This document shows, in pieces, positions 40,076 to 49,202 of a stretch of DNA of 64,000 nt (within the stretch, counting starts at the first letter, position 1; every line of letters begins with the position of its first letter). The notes beneath the pieces were generated by a model that worked only from the letters and a program-made list of their open reading frames with translations, had not been told where the DNA came from and did not search any database. The stretch spans positions 744,001-808,000 of the forward strand of contig CAWATU010000001.1 in assembly GCA_963785125.1 (NCBI GenBank). The letters run 5' to 3'. The stretch is from QHXN01 sp963785125 (GTDB lineage Bacteria > Acidobacteriota > Blastocatellia > Pyrinomonadales > Pyrinomonadaceae). Both the position numbers and the translations under genes were made by a program.

Positions 40076-40099
40076 ACGGGCGCCCCGGAGGACGCCCGT
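40076..40099 (-). terminator. terminator after tRNA-Phe
   Basis: ACGGGCG (40076-40082) pairs with CGCCCGT (40093-40099); on the minus strand it starts 20 bases after the tRNA 3' end and is followed by TCTTCTTTG. The stretch 39950-40075 holds no gene that I can support. Confidence 0.6.
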
Positions 40100-40118
40100 C
40101 AGTCTTCAACTCTTTTGA

Positions 40119-40191
40119 TGGCCAGGGACGGAGTCGAACCGCCGACACCGCGATTTTCAGTCGCGTGCTCTACCAACTGAGCTACCTGGCC
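40119..40191 (-). tRNA. tRNA-Phe (anticodon GAA)
   Basis: Read on the minus strand, the cloverleaf is complete: acceptor GGCCAGG pairs with CCTGGCC, D-arm GCTC/GAGC, anticodon stem CGCGA/TCGCG with loop CTGAAAA giving anticodon GAA, and the T-arm with GGTTCGACTCC. The discriminator base is A. The CCA end is not encoded. Confidence 0.97.
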
Positions 40192-40298
40192 GTAAACCCT
40201 CTCGCGCGAAGAGAAGGCAGAGTATAAGGGGGTCGAAACTGGCCTGTCAAACGACGCGCGGACGGTTCATTTTTTGTCAAATGCGTCACAAAAAATCG

Positions 40299-40326
40299 TT
40301 GACAATTTTTCGGCGAAGGGTATAAT
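40299..40326 (+). promoter_or_regulatory. consensus promoter of the small RNA unit
   Basis: TTGACA (40299-40304) and TATAAT (40321-40326), both perfect consensus, are separated by 16 bp on the plus strand. It is the strongest promoter-like sequence in the window, and no protein gene follows on this strand for at least several kilobases. Confidence 0.8.
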
Positions 40327-40332
40327 TCGTCG

Positions 40333-40482
40333 CGTCTGAGGGTGGTGCCGGTTGCCAAACAGCCGGTGTGTTCCGCGAGGGACAACCAGCCGAAGCCCGA
40401 ACATCGACAGTGCCCGCCCGTGCCAGCTCGACCGCCGTACGTGCCCCCCACGTCGCTACCTTCGAGCTGGCACTCTTATTTT
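40333..40482 (+). ncRNA. unassigned small RNA of about 150 nt
   Basis: Between the perfect promoter (-10 at 40321-40326) and a strong terminator, the plus strand carries about 150 nt with no supported ORF. The terminator is a 12-bp stem (40420-40431 with 40462-40473, GTGCCAGCTCGA and its complement) with an inner ACGTG/CACGT hairpin, followed by TCTTATTTT. A second stem, GCCGG/CCGGU, lies near the 5' end (about 40347-40375). The 5' bases GGTGCCGGTT can also pair with AGCTGGCACT at the 3' end over ten positions including wobbles, so two alternative folds exist. I do not see SRP RNA, tmRNA or RNase P signatures; a divergent 6S RNA is possible. The next gene is convergent, so it is not a riboswitch. 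Confidence 0.65.
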
Positions 40483-40568
40483 CCCACACAACTAACAACT
40501 CCCTTCAAAATCAGAGTTTAGCTCGGGCTATGCGGAGATCGGCCGGGGTGGTCTGAAGGGACGGGGTT

Positions 40569-41897
<1,329 letters not shown>

Positions 41898-41977
41898 ACT
41901 GTTTAAGGCGAAGAGAGTTTTTAAAGCGGAGTCTCTTGCCGCGCGATTATCCACGCACGGCGGCAGCGCTGTAAAGG

Positions 41978-42038
41978 CGAAAGGCAAAAGTGGAAGACGA
42001 GAGCCGTGCTGTCCGGCCGTCCCCACTTTTGCCTTTCG
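41978..42038. repeat. heptamer-repeat hairpin (AAAGGCG/AAAGGCA type) after recA
   Basis: Bases 41978-41993 pair perfectly with 42023-42038. Repeats of seven run through both arms and just beyond: AAAGGCG, AAAGGCA, AAAGTGG on the left; CCACTTT, TGCCTTT on the right. It lies 28 bases after the recA stop and ahead of the amidohydrolase gene, so it may act as the recA terminator. Confidence 0.75.
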
Positions 42039-42065
42039 CGCTCTGCCTTACTTCGTGGCCGCAGC

Positions 42066-43094
42066 CTACTCGGACGCGGACTCCTCGCCAAAGCCGGGCA
42101 TCTTGAGTGCCCTCTTCACGTCCAGTTCGATGCGGCCGAGCATCTCGGGGTTCTCCCGGAGCGTCGTCTTCGAGTTCTCGCGGCCCTGACCGAGCCGCTC
42201 GCCGCCGTAGGAGAACCAGGCGCCCGACTTCTCGACGACGCGGTTCGTCACCGCGAGGTCGAGCACGTCGCCCTCGCGCGAGATGCCCTCGCCGTACATG
42301 ATGTCGAACTCGCACTCGCGGAAGGGCGGCGCCACCTTGTTCTTGACGATCTTGACCTTCGTGCGGTTGCCGACGACACGGTCGCCGTCCTTGATCGCGC
42401 CGATGCGGCGAATGTCGAGACGCACGGTCGAGTAGAACTTCAGCGCGCGCCCGCCGGTCGTCGTCTCCGGCGAGCCGAACATGACGCCGATCTTCTCGCG
42501 AATCTGGTTGATGAAGATGAGGCAGGTGTTCGACTGCCCGACGATGGCCGTCAGCTTGCGGAGCGCCTGCGACATCAGACGCGCCTGAAGACCCGGCAGG
42601 CTGTCGCCCATCTCGCCGTCCAACTCGGCGCGCGGCACGAGCGCCGCGACCGAGTCGATGACGATGACGCCGACGCCGTTCGAGCGCACGAGCGCCTCGG
42701 TAATCTCCAAAGCCTGCTCGCCCGAGTCGGGCTGCGAGATGAGCAGTTGTTCGATGTCGACGCCGAGCTTGCCGGCGTAGTCCGAGTCCATCGCGTGCTC
42801 GGCGTCGATGTAGGCCGCCACGTCGCCCGACTTCTGCGCCTCGGCGACGATGTGGAGCGCGAGCGTCGTCTTGCCCGAAGACTCGGGCCCGTAGATTTCG
42901 ATGACGCGACCGCGCGGGATGCCGCCGACGCCGATGCAGGCGTCGAGCGAGAGCGAAGTCGTCGAGATGGCCGGGATGTCAATAACCTCTTTATCGCCGA
43001 GGCGCATGATCGAGCCCTTGCCGAATTTCTTTTCGATGTTCGCGAGCGCCGCCTCAACCGCCTTGCTGCGGTCAGCGCCCTGCCTGTCAGCCAT
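42066..43094 (-). CDS. recA: recombinase RecA
   Basis: 342 residues from ATG 43094; a GTG four codons upstream is an alternative start. Walker A GPESSGKTT at 69-77, Walker B VIVIDSVAAL, the DNA-binding loops L1 (EMGDSLPGLQARLMSQALR) and L2 (REKIGVMFGSPETTTGGRAL) are all present and intact. C-terminal acidic end GFGEESASE. It promotes strand exchange and LexA cleavage. It is a single-gene unit with 248 bp upstream that holds a candidate SOS operator and no gene. Confidence 0.98.
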   Translation of the reverse strand: MADRQGADRSKAVEAALANIEKKFGKGSIMRLGDKEVIDIPAISTTSLSLDACIGVGGIPRGRVIEIYGPESSGKTTLALHIVAEAQKSGDVAAYIDAEHAMDSDYAGKLGVDIEQLLISQPDSGEQALEITEALVRSNGVGVIVIDSVAALVPRAELDGEMGDSLPGLQARLMSQALRKLTAIVGQSNTCLIFINQIREKIGVMFGSPETTTGGRALKFYSTVRLDIRRIGAIKDGDRVVGNRTKVKIVKNKVAPPFRECEFDIMYGEGISREGDVLDLAVTNRVVEKSGAWFSYGGERLGQGRENSKTTLRENPEMLGRIELDVKRALKMPGFGEESASE

Positions 43095-43192
43095 AGTTGC
43101 TACCACTCTTTCTCGTCCCCTTTTCTCACGCTGTTAAATTTGTGTCCTAAAGCTTAAGACCCGGAGAGTCTACCACAAACAGCGCGAGAATG

Positions 43193-43204
43193 GAACAACG
43201 TTTC
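43193..43204 (-). promoter_or_regulatory. possible SOS (LexA) operator upstream of recA
   Basis: GAACAACGTTTC differs by one base from GAAC-N4-GTTC, the LexA box of many non-enterobacterial groups. It lies about 100 bp ahead of the recA start codon, just upstream of a possible -10 box TAGACT (43167-43172, minus strand). Placement fits a repressor site, but the short motif occurs by chance, and the LexA specificity of this organism is unknown. Confidence 0.3.
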
Positions 43205-43342
43205 ACACTTGCAACAATATTTTTTTCACCCTGGCGGGGATGAAGCCGGAGACCCTGATTGGAGCCGGGACAATATACGACAGCCGTCTCTTCAAGTCGA
43301 GCGGCGTCTGCGCGCCAGTCTTTTGATGCGCGAGAGACGGAA

Positions 43343-44131
43343 TCAGTGGGGCAGCAGCGAGCGCGCGAAGGCGCCGACGCGTGCGACGAGGTCGGGGCCG
43401 CCAGCCTGTTTTTCGATCTCGGAGACGAGCGCCGAGCCGACGACCGCGGCGTCGGCGTAAGCCCACACGTCCGCGACCTGCGCCGCCGTGGAGATGCCGA
43501 AGCCGACGGCGACTGGCAGGTCTGTGACGCCCCGCACGCGCTCGACGAGGCGCACGGCATCCGAACTCATCGCGTCACGAGCACCCGTCACGCCGGCGCG
43601 CGAAACGGCGTAGACGAAGCCGCTGGCCCGCTCGGCGATCATCCGCAGGCGCGCGTCGGAGGTCGTCGGGGCGACGAGGAAAATCTGGTCGAGGCTGCGG
43701 CGTGCAAGGACGGCGTTGAAGTCGGCCGACTCTTCGGGGACGAGGTCGGTGGCGAGGACGCCGTCCACGCCCGCGCGGACGCATTCGTCGGCGAGCCGTT
43801 CGAGGTCGAACTGAAGCAGGGGGTTGAAGTAGCTGAAGAGGATGACGGGCACGTCCGTCTCGCGCCGCGCTTCCGTGAGTATGCGGAGCACGTCAACGAG
43901 TCCGACGCCGTGGCGCAGCGCGCGCTCAGCCGCGCGTTGAATGACGGGGCCGTCGGCGACCGGGTCGCTGAAGGGCACGCCCAGCTCGATGAGGGTCGCG
44001 CCCGCGCGCGCCAGCTCGACGATGAGCGCGCGCGACGTGTCGAGGTCGGGGTCGCCCACGGTGATGTAGGGAATGAAGCCGCGGCGGCCGGCGGCCCGAA
44101 GGTCTTTGAAAGCCGCTGTGATTCGGCTCAC
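43343..44131 (-). CDS. trpA: tryptophan synthase alpha chain
   Basis: 262 residues. The conserved LIELGVPFSDPVADGPVIQRA holds the catalytic Glu and Asp, and GVDGVLATDLVPEESADF follows. The phosphate-binding glycines lie in PVAVGFGISTAAQV. GTG start overlapping the trpB stop (GTGA), so the two are coupled. Cleaves indole-3-glycerol phosphate and passes indole to TrpB. Last gene of the trp cluster; intact. Confidence 0.97.
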   Translation of the reverse strand: MSRITAAFKDLRAAGRRGFIPYITVGDPDLDTSRALIVELARAGATLIELGVPFSDPVADGPVIQRAAERALRHGVGLVDVLRILTEARRETDVPVILFSYFNPLLQFDLERLADECVRAGVDGVLATDLVPEESADFNAVLARRSLDQIFLVAPTTSDARLRMIAERASGFVYAVSRAGVTGARDAMSSDAVRLVERVRGVTDLPVAVGFGISTAAQVADVWAYADAAVVGSALVSEIEKQAGGPDLVARVGAFARSLLPH

Positions 44132-45342
44132 GCCGACTCCCCTGTCGAGAGTTCGGCCACGGTCTGCACGTCCTTGTCGCCGCGGCCGGAGAGGTTGACG
44201 ACGAGGGCGTCGCTCGACTTCATCTCACGCGCGAGCTTGAGGGCGTGAGCGACGGCGTGTGCGGATTCGAGTGCCGGGATGATGCCTTCGAGTTTCGAGA
44301 GCAGGCCGAAGGCTTCGAGCGCCTCTTCGTCGGAGGCGGAGACGTACTCGACGCGCCCCGCGTCGTGGAGGAAGGCGTGCTCGGGGCCGATGGAGGGATA
44401 GTCGAGCCCCGCGGAGATGGAGTGCGTCGAGGCGATCTGGCCGCGCTCGTCCTGCAAGACGTAGCTCAGAGTCCCTTGCAGAACTCCGGGTCGGCCGCCG
44501 CCCGCCTGATTGAACCGCGCGGCATGGAGACCCAGCTCGACGCCCGTGCCGCCCGCCTCGACGCCGACCATGCGGACGCCTTCGTCTTTCAGAAAGGGAT
44601 GGAACAGACCGATCGAGTTCGACCCGCCGCCGACACACGCGACGAGCGCGTCGGGCAGTCGCCCTTCCCTTTCGAGAAACTGCGCGCGCGCCTCGTGCCC
44701 GATGACGCTCTGGAACTCGCGCACCATCAACGGGTACGGGTGCGGCCCGAGCGCGCTGCCTAAAAGATAATAAGTATCGGCGACGTTCGTCACCCAGTCG
44801 CGCAGAGCCTCGTTGATGGCGTCTTTGAGCGTACGCTGGCCCGCGTCCACCTCGCGCACCTCCGCGCCGAGCAGGCGCATGCGGAAGACGTTGAGCCGCT
44901 GCCGCCTCACGTCCTCCGAGCCCATGTAGACGACGCAACCCAATCCGAAGAGCGCACACACGGTCGCGGTCGCGACGCCGTGCTGCCCCGCACCCGTCTC
45001 GGCGATGATGCGCTGCTTCCCCATCCGCCGCGCGAGCAGGACTTGTCCAAGCGCGTTGTTGATCTTGTGCGAGCCGGTGTGCGAGAGGTCTTCGCGCTTA
45101 AGATAGATGCGCGCGCCGCCCGCGTGTTCCGTCAGACGCGCGGCGTGGAAGAGCGGCGTCGGTCGGCCCGAGTAGTCGCGGAGCAGCGACTCGAACTCCT
45201 GTCGAAAGCCCGCGTCATCCCTCGCCGCGTCGAAGGCTTCGGTCAACTCTTCGAGCGGAGCCATCAAGGTCTCCGGCACGTAGCGCCCGCCGTAGCGCCC
45301 CCAGTGCCCGCCCGCGTCCGGATTTACAGTCTGCTCGCCCAT
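44128..45342 (-). CDS. trpB: tryptophan synthase beta chain
   Basis: 404 residues from ATG 45342 (MGEQTVNPDAGGHWGRYGGRYVPE), chosen over an ORF start 20 codons upstream. PLP lysine in LSHTGSHKINNALGQ, phosphate-binding GGGSNSIG, and the KREDL and AETGAGQHGVATA blocks identify the TrpB1 type that pairs with TrpA. Condenses indole with serine. A strong hairpin (45379-45415) separates it from the cyclase gene upstream, so trpBA may have a promoter of its own or depend on readthrough. Intact. Confidence 0.97.
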   Translation of the reverse strand: MGEQTVNPDAGGHWGRYGGRYVPETLMAPLEELTEAFDAARDDAGFRQEFESLLRDYSGRPTPLFHAARLTEHAGGARIYLKREDLSHTGSHKINNALGQVLLARRMGKQRIIAETGAGQHGVATATVCALFGLGCVVYMGSEDVRRQRLNVFRMRLLGAEVREVDAGQRTLKDAINEALRDWVTNVADTYYLLGSALGPHPYPLMVREFQSVIGHEARAQFLEREGRLPDALVACVGGGSNSIGLFHPFLKDEGVRMVGVEAGGTGVELGLHAARFNQAGGGRPGVLQGTLSYVLQDERGQIASTHSISAGLDYPSIGPEHAFLHDAGRVEYVSASDEEALEAFGLLSKLEGIIPALESAHAVAHALKLAREMKSSDALVVNLSGRGDKDVQTVAELSTGESA

Positions 45343-45378
45343 CGAAGCCACACGCCGCCCCTGGCCCTTGAAATTTTG

Positions 45379-45415
45379 AGCGGCGGCGGGTGTAGCTCTC
45401 ACACCCGCCGCCGCT
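45379..45415. terminator. 15-bp GC-rich hairpin ahead of trpB
   Basis: Bases 45379-45393 pair perfectly with 45401-45415 (loop of seven). On the minus strand it lies 62 bases after the diguanylate cyclase stop and 36 bases ahead of the trpB start. No T-run follows, so it may be an attenuator or an mRNA stabiliser instead of a full terminator. Confidence 0.65.
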
Positions 45416-45477
45416 TTCTCTGAACGGTGCCGCCAGTCTAGCCCAGGCGGAATACTTTTGGAAACAGAGTCCCGCTT

Positions 45478-46431
45478 TTACTTGCGCGTGCCCGACGCAG
45501 GCCCCGCGGCGCTGGCCAGCACGGCACGGTTGCGCCCCTCCTGCTTGGCGAGGTAGAGCGCGGCGTCGCTGGTGCCGAACAGCTCGCGCTCGGTGCGCGC
45601 GTTGTCGGGGCACGAGGCGACGCCGATGCTGACGGTCACGCCGCCGCCTACCTCTTCCATCGGACGTTCGGCGACGGCGACACGCACGCGCTCGGCGGCG
45701 GCCAGCGCCTTGTCGCTCCCGACGCCCGCGAGCAGCAGCGCGAACTCCTCGCCGCCCAGACGCGCCGCCGTGTCGTTATCGCGTGAGAGTTCGGCCAGCA
45801 CTTCGGCGATGGCGCGGATGACGCGGTCGCCGGCCGGGTGGCCGTATGTGTCGTTGACACGCTTCATGTGGTCGATGTCGAGAAGCAGGAGCGCGCAGGG
45901 GATTTCGTAGCGACGCCAGCGTTCGACCTCCTGCTCAAGCGCCTTGCGGAAGCGGCGGCGGTTGGCTAAGCCGGTCAGGTAGTCGCGGTCGGCCTCGGCG
46001 CGCAGGCGATCCACGGTCAGACGGTACGCGATGAGTTGCGCGGCGCGCGCGGCGAGCAGTTGGAACTCTTCGGGGAGGCGGAAGTAGTCGGAGGCGCCGG
46101 CGGCCATCGCCTCGCCGCGCCGCTCGGGCGTCGAAGGGTCGAAGCCTGCGAGGATGACGGGGACAGGCTCCTGCGCGTCGGAGAGCATGCGCGCAAGCTC
46201 CGGGGCTCTGATGCCGCGGACGGCGGCGTCGGCGACGACGACGTGCGGGCGCGTGCGTTGGAGTGCGACGAGCGCCTTGACGCCGCCCGCCACGCCCGCC
46301 ACGTGAAAGCCGCGCTCTTCGAGTCCGGCGCCGTAGGCGCTCACGCGCGGGTCGTCGGTCACGAGCAGGACGCGACCCTGGTCGCGCGCCGGCTGGCGGC
46401 GGCCGTCGATGAAACGTGCAGTGGCAGTCAT
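45478..46431 (-). CDS. receiver-like domain / GGDEF diguanylate cyclase
   Basis: 317 residues from ATG 46431. Residues about 19-130 form a CheY-like receiver with the acid pair D26-D27 and the probable phospho-acceptor D68 (VVVADAAVRG). The GGDEF domain runs from about 148 to 305: DRDYLTGLANRRRF, DIDHMKRVNDTYGHPAGD, and the active site GGEEF at 226-230. The feedback I-site is intact (RDND at 217-220). It should make cyclic di-GMP under control of a histidine kinase not seen here. It stands between trpF and trpB, bounded by a hairpin on each side, with no obvious link to tryptophan. Confidence 0.92.
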   Translation of the reverse strand: MTATARFIDGRRQPARDQGRVLLVTDDPRVSAYGAGLEERGFHVAGVAGGVKALVALQRTRPHVVVADAAVRGIRAPELARMLSDAQEPVPVILAGFDPSTPERRGEAMAAGASDYFRLPEEFQLLAARAAQLIAYRLTVDRLRAEADRDYLTGLANRRRFRKALEQEVERWRRYEIPCALLLLDIDHMKRVNDTYGHPAGDRVIRAIAEVLAELSRDNDTAARLGGEEFALLLAGVGSDKALAAAERVRVAVAERPMEEVGGGVTVSIGVASCPDNARTERELFGTSDAALYLAKQEGRNRAVLASAAGPASGTRK

Positions 46432-46576
46432 CAGGTGGAACTCGGGCGAAAGAATGAACTGCGTGTTGGCCCAAACGGAGGGTGGCAAAGTCGGGGCAAC
46501 CTGTTCGGCACGGCTACCGAACCCCCTTGCTCGTGCGCCGTCAGCATAACCGATGAGGTGGGAGGAGAGTCAAGGT

Positions 46577-46641
46577 CAGTTTTCAGTTTTTAGTTTTCAG
46601 TTAGCAACTTGGTCTTGCTGAAAACTAAAAACTGAAAACTG
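46577..46641. repeat. heptamer-repeat hairpin (AGTTTTC type) at the trpF stop
   Basis: Bases 46577-46600 pair perfectly, 24 of 24, with 46618-46641; the loop is 17 bases. Arms read AGTTTTC, AGTTTTT, AGTTTTC. The right arm overlaps the trpF stop codon (46625-46627), so the last few residues of TrpF (AVFSF) are encoded by the repeat. Confidence 0.85.
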
Positions 46642-47254
46642 CTCTAACCTGCTCGACGAAGCGGCACATGAGTTCAGGGCTCTTGCGGCCGGGGGAGGTC
46701 TCGACGCCGCTGCACACGTCCACGGCGTAGGGGCGGACGGCGGCGACGGCCGAGGCGACGTTGTCGGGGTTGAGACCGCCGGCGAGGAAGAGTCTGGGGA
46801 CGCGCTCGCGTGTGAGGGTCGCGAGCGCCCAGTCGAAGGTGTGACCTGTGCCGCCACGCTCGCCCGCGACGTAGGCGTCGAGCAGAACGGCGTCCGTGTC
46901 GTAGGCGGCGGCCGACTTGGGCGTGTAGTCGGCGCCGACACGCAGCGCCTTGATCGTGGTCAGGCCGCGCAGGCTTTGACAATACTCGGGTGTCTCGTCG
47001 CCGTGGAGTTGCACCGCGCCGAGGCGTGCCTCACGCGCGATGCGTTCAACGTCGGCGGGCGCGGGCTCGTTGACGAAGACGCCGACGCAGGTAACGCCTT
47101 CGGGGAGACGCTCGATAATCTGGCGGGCTGCGGCGGGCGTGACGTAGCGCGGGCTCCGCGCGTAGAAGTTGAAGCCGAGCATCTCGGCGCCCGCGTCCAG
47201 CGCCGCGAGCGCGTCTTCAACATTAGTGATCCCGCAGACTTTGACCAGCGTCAT
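46625..47254 (-). CDS. trpF: phosphoribosylanthranilate isomerase
   Basis: 209 residues. KVCGIT at 5-10 with the catalytic Cys, GVFVNEPAPADVERIA, the catalytic Asp in LLDAYVAGERGGTGHTFDW, and phosphate-binding LAGGLNPDNVASAVAAVRP are all present. The last residues (RAVFSF) run into a hairpin of 7-nt repeats. It lies eight bases after the trpC stop. Intact. Confidence 0.96.
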   Translation of the reverse strand: MTLVKVCGITNVEDALAALDAGAEMLGFNFYARSPRYVTPAAARQIIERLPEGVTCVGVFVNEPAPADVERIAREARLGAVQLHGDETPEYCQSLRGLTTIKALRVGADYTPKSAAAYDTDAVLLDAYVAGERGGTGHTFDWALATLTRERVPRLFLAGGLNPDNVASAVAAVRPYAVDVCSGVETSPGRKSPELMCRFVEQVRAVFSF

Positions 47255-47262
47255 TCTCAGCC

Positions 47263-48084
47263 TCAGACCGCAGCCTCGCCCCAGCCGCCGGCGCCAGCCA
47301 GATAACGCAGCGCGACCTCCGGGTCTTCGGCGCGCATCAGCGTCTCGCCGACGAGGAAGGCGCGAAAGCCGCTGGCACGCAGGCGGTCGATGTCGCCCGC
47401 GCCGCGCAGCCCGCTCTCGCTCACGAGCAGCAGGCCGGCGGGCGCGAGTTCCGCCAGCCTGATTGAAGTCTGGAGCGAGACCTCGAACGTGCGCAGGTCG
47501 CGGTTGTTGACGCCGACCACGCGCGCCCCTGCGTCGAGCGCCCGCTCAAGCTCGCCGGCCGTGTGAACTTCGACGAGTGCGTCCATGTGCAACTCCTCTT
47601 CGGTTAGCCTGAGCAACCGCGCGAGCGTCTTGTCGTCGAGGGCCGCGACGATGAGGAGCAGCGCGTCGGCGCCCGCGGCGGCCGACTCGAAGACCTGATA
47701 CTCGTCGAACACGAAGTCCTTCCGTATGACGGGCAGCCGCGTGCTCGCCTTCGCTTCCCGAAGGTCTGCGAGCGAGCCACGGAAGAAGTCCTCTTCCGTC
47801 AGCACCGACAGGGCCGCCGCACCGCCGCGCTCGTAAGCGCGTACCGTCTCGGTCAACAAAGCGCCCGCGTTTATCTCTCCCTTCGACGGCGACGCACGCT
47901 TGAACTCCGCGATGATGTTCACGCGCCCCGCGTCATCCAATGCTTGACGAAAGGCGTGGTGACGAGCGTCCGCGCGGACGCCGAGGGCTTCGCGCCGCAC
48001 TTCCTCAAAAGGCCGCGCCGTCTTCGCCTCGGCCAACCGCGCCGCCTTGCGCTCGATGATCTTCGATAAGAAGTCGCTCGACAT
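47263..48084 (-). CDS. trpC: indole-3-glycerol phosphate synthase
   Basis: 273 residues. The catalytic blocks are IIAEFKRASPSKGEI, LSVLTEEDFFRGS, LPVIRKDFVFDEYQVFE, DALVEVHTAGELERAL, VGVNNRDLRTFEV and LVSESGLRGAGDIDRL, the full set for TrpC as a separate, unfused enzyme. It lies six bases after the trpD stop. Intact. Confidence 0.97.
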   Translation of the reverse strand: MSSDFLSKIIERKAARLAEAKTARPFEEVRREALGVRADARHHAFRQALDDAGRVNIIAEFKRASPSKGEINAGALLTETVRAYERGGAAALSVLTEEDFFRGSLADLREAKASTRLPVIRKDFVFDEYQVFESAAAGADALLLIVAALDDKTLARLLRLTEEELHMDALVEVHTAGELERALDAGARVVGVNNRDLRTFEVSLQTSIRLAELAPAGLLLVSESGLRGAGDIDRLRASGFRAFLVGETLMRAEDPEVALRYLAGAGGWGEAAV

Positions 48085-48090
48085 ACGTCC

Positions 48091-49188
48091 TCAACCGTTC
48101 GACGCCTTCACAAGTCTTTCGAGCTTTTCCAGCGCGGCGCCGCCGTCGATGCTCTGCCCTGCCAGGCGCGCGGCCTCCTTCAAATCGACGGCCGCGCCGC
48201 CGACATAGAGCGCGGCGGCCGCGTTGGCGCAGACCAGAGCGCGGCCCGCGTCGCGCCGCTCGCCGGAGAGTATCGAGCGGATGATGCGCGCGTTCGTCGC
48301 CGCGTCGCCGCCGCGCAGTTCGTCGAGCGGCGCGGACTCAAGCCCGAAGTCCTCCGGCGCGACCTCGAAGACGCGCACCGCGCCGTCCGAGACTTCGGCC
48401 ACCTTCGTCCGCGCGGCTATCGTCACTTCGTCGAGCCCGTCGAACCCATGCACGACCCACGCGCGTTCCGACCCGAGCACTTTCAAAGTGTGCGCGAGCG
48501 GCTCGACCAGTGCCTCGTGCCACACGCCGATGACCTGCCGCGGCGCGCCCGCCGGGTTCGTCAGAGGCCCCAGCAGGTTGAAGGTCGTATGCACGCCCAG
48601 CTCGCGCCTCACGCCCGCGACGCGCGCGGTCGCCCCGTGGTAGAGCGGCGCGAACATGAAGCAGATGCCCAACTCGTTCAGACAAACTTCGGAGACTTCA
48701 GGCGGCGCGGCGACGTTGACGCCGAGCGCCGCGAGCACGTCGGCGCTGCCCGAGCGGCTGGTGGCGGCGCGGCTCCCGTGCTTGGCGACGGGGAGGCCCG
48801 CGCCGGCGATGACGAAGGCGGCGGCGGTCGAAACGTTGAAGGTCTTCGCCGCGCTCGACCCCGTACCCGCCGTGTCAACGAAGCACTCGTGCCGCGCGTT
48901 GATGCGCACCGCGCGTCCGCGCATCGAGGAGGCGAGTCCCGCTAACTCTTCAACCGTTTCGCCCTTCACGGCCAGCGCGACGAGGGCCGCGCCTATCTGC
49001 GCGTCCGTCGCCGTGCCGTCGAGCAGAGCGTCCAACAGCGCCGCCGCCTCCTCGCGCCGCAGGTCTTCGCCACGCATCAAGCGCAGCGTGAACTCGCGCA
49101 GAGGCGGCCCCGCGCGCTCGTCCCTCCGCGCGGGCGTCGGCAGGAGCCACGAGGGTAGCGTCCTCTCTCTGCGAGGTTCGTCAGGCAT
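48091..49188 (-). CDS. trpD: anthranilate phosphoribosyltransferase
   Basis: 365 residues from ATG 49188; a much longer ORF overlaps trpG in another frame and is not used. The core is DTAGTGSSAAKTFNVSTAAAF (PRPP site; the usual second Gly of GTGGD is here Ser-Ser), GLPVAKHGSRAATSRSGSADVL, and LGPLTNPAGAPRQVIGVW. Slightly longer than the family norm by a 27-residue N-terminal extension rich in Arg and Pro. It lies 14 bases after trpG. Confidence 0.95.
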   Translation of the reverse strand: MPDEPRRERTLPSWLLPTPARRDERAGPPLREFTLRLMRGEDLRREEAAALLDALLDGTATDAQIGAALVALAVKGETVEELAGLASSMRGRAVRINARHECFVDTAGTGSSAAKTFNVSTAAAFVIAGAGLPVAKHGSRAATSRSGSADVLAALGVNVAAPPEVSEVCLNELGICFMFAPLYHGATARVAGVRRELGVHTTFNLLGPLTNPAGAPRQVIGVWHEALVEPLAHTLKVLGSERAWVVHGFDGLDEVTIAARTKVAEVSDGAVRVFEVAPEDFGLESAPLDELRGGDAATNARIIRSILSGERRDAGRALVCANAAAALYVGGAAVDLKEAARLAGQSIDGGAALEKLERLVKASNG

Positions 49189-49202
49189 GTATGGCCGTCG
49201 GG

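Noticed and set aside
40333..40482. Riboswitch (cobalamin-like GGTGCCGGTT start)
   Set aside because: Remaining conserved cobalamin-switch segments are absent and no plus-strand gene follows; the next gene is convergent.
40368..40556. 62-codon ORF inside the small RNA unit
   Set aside because: No ribosome-binding site, crosses the strong terminator, low-complexity product.
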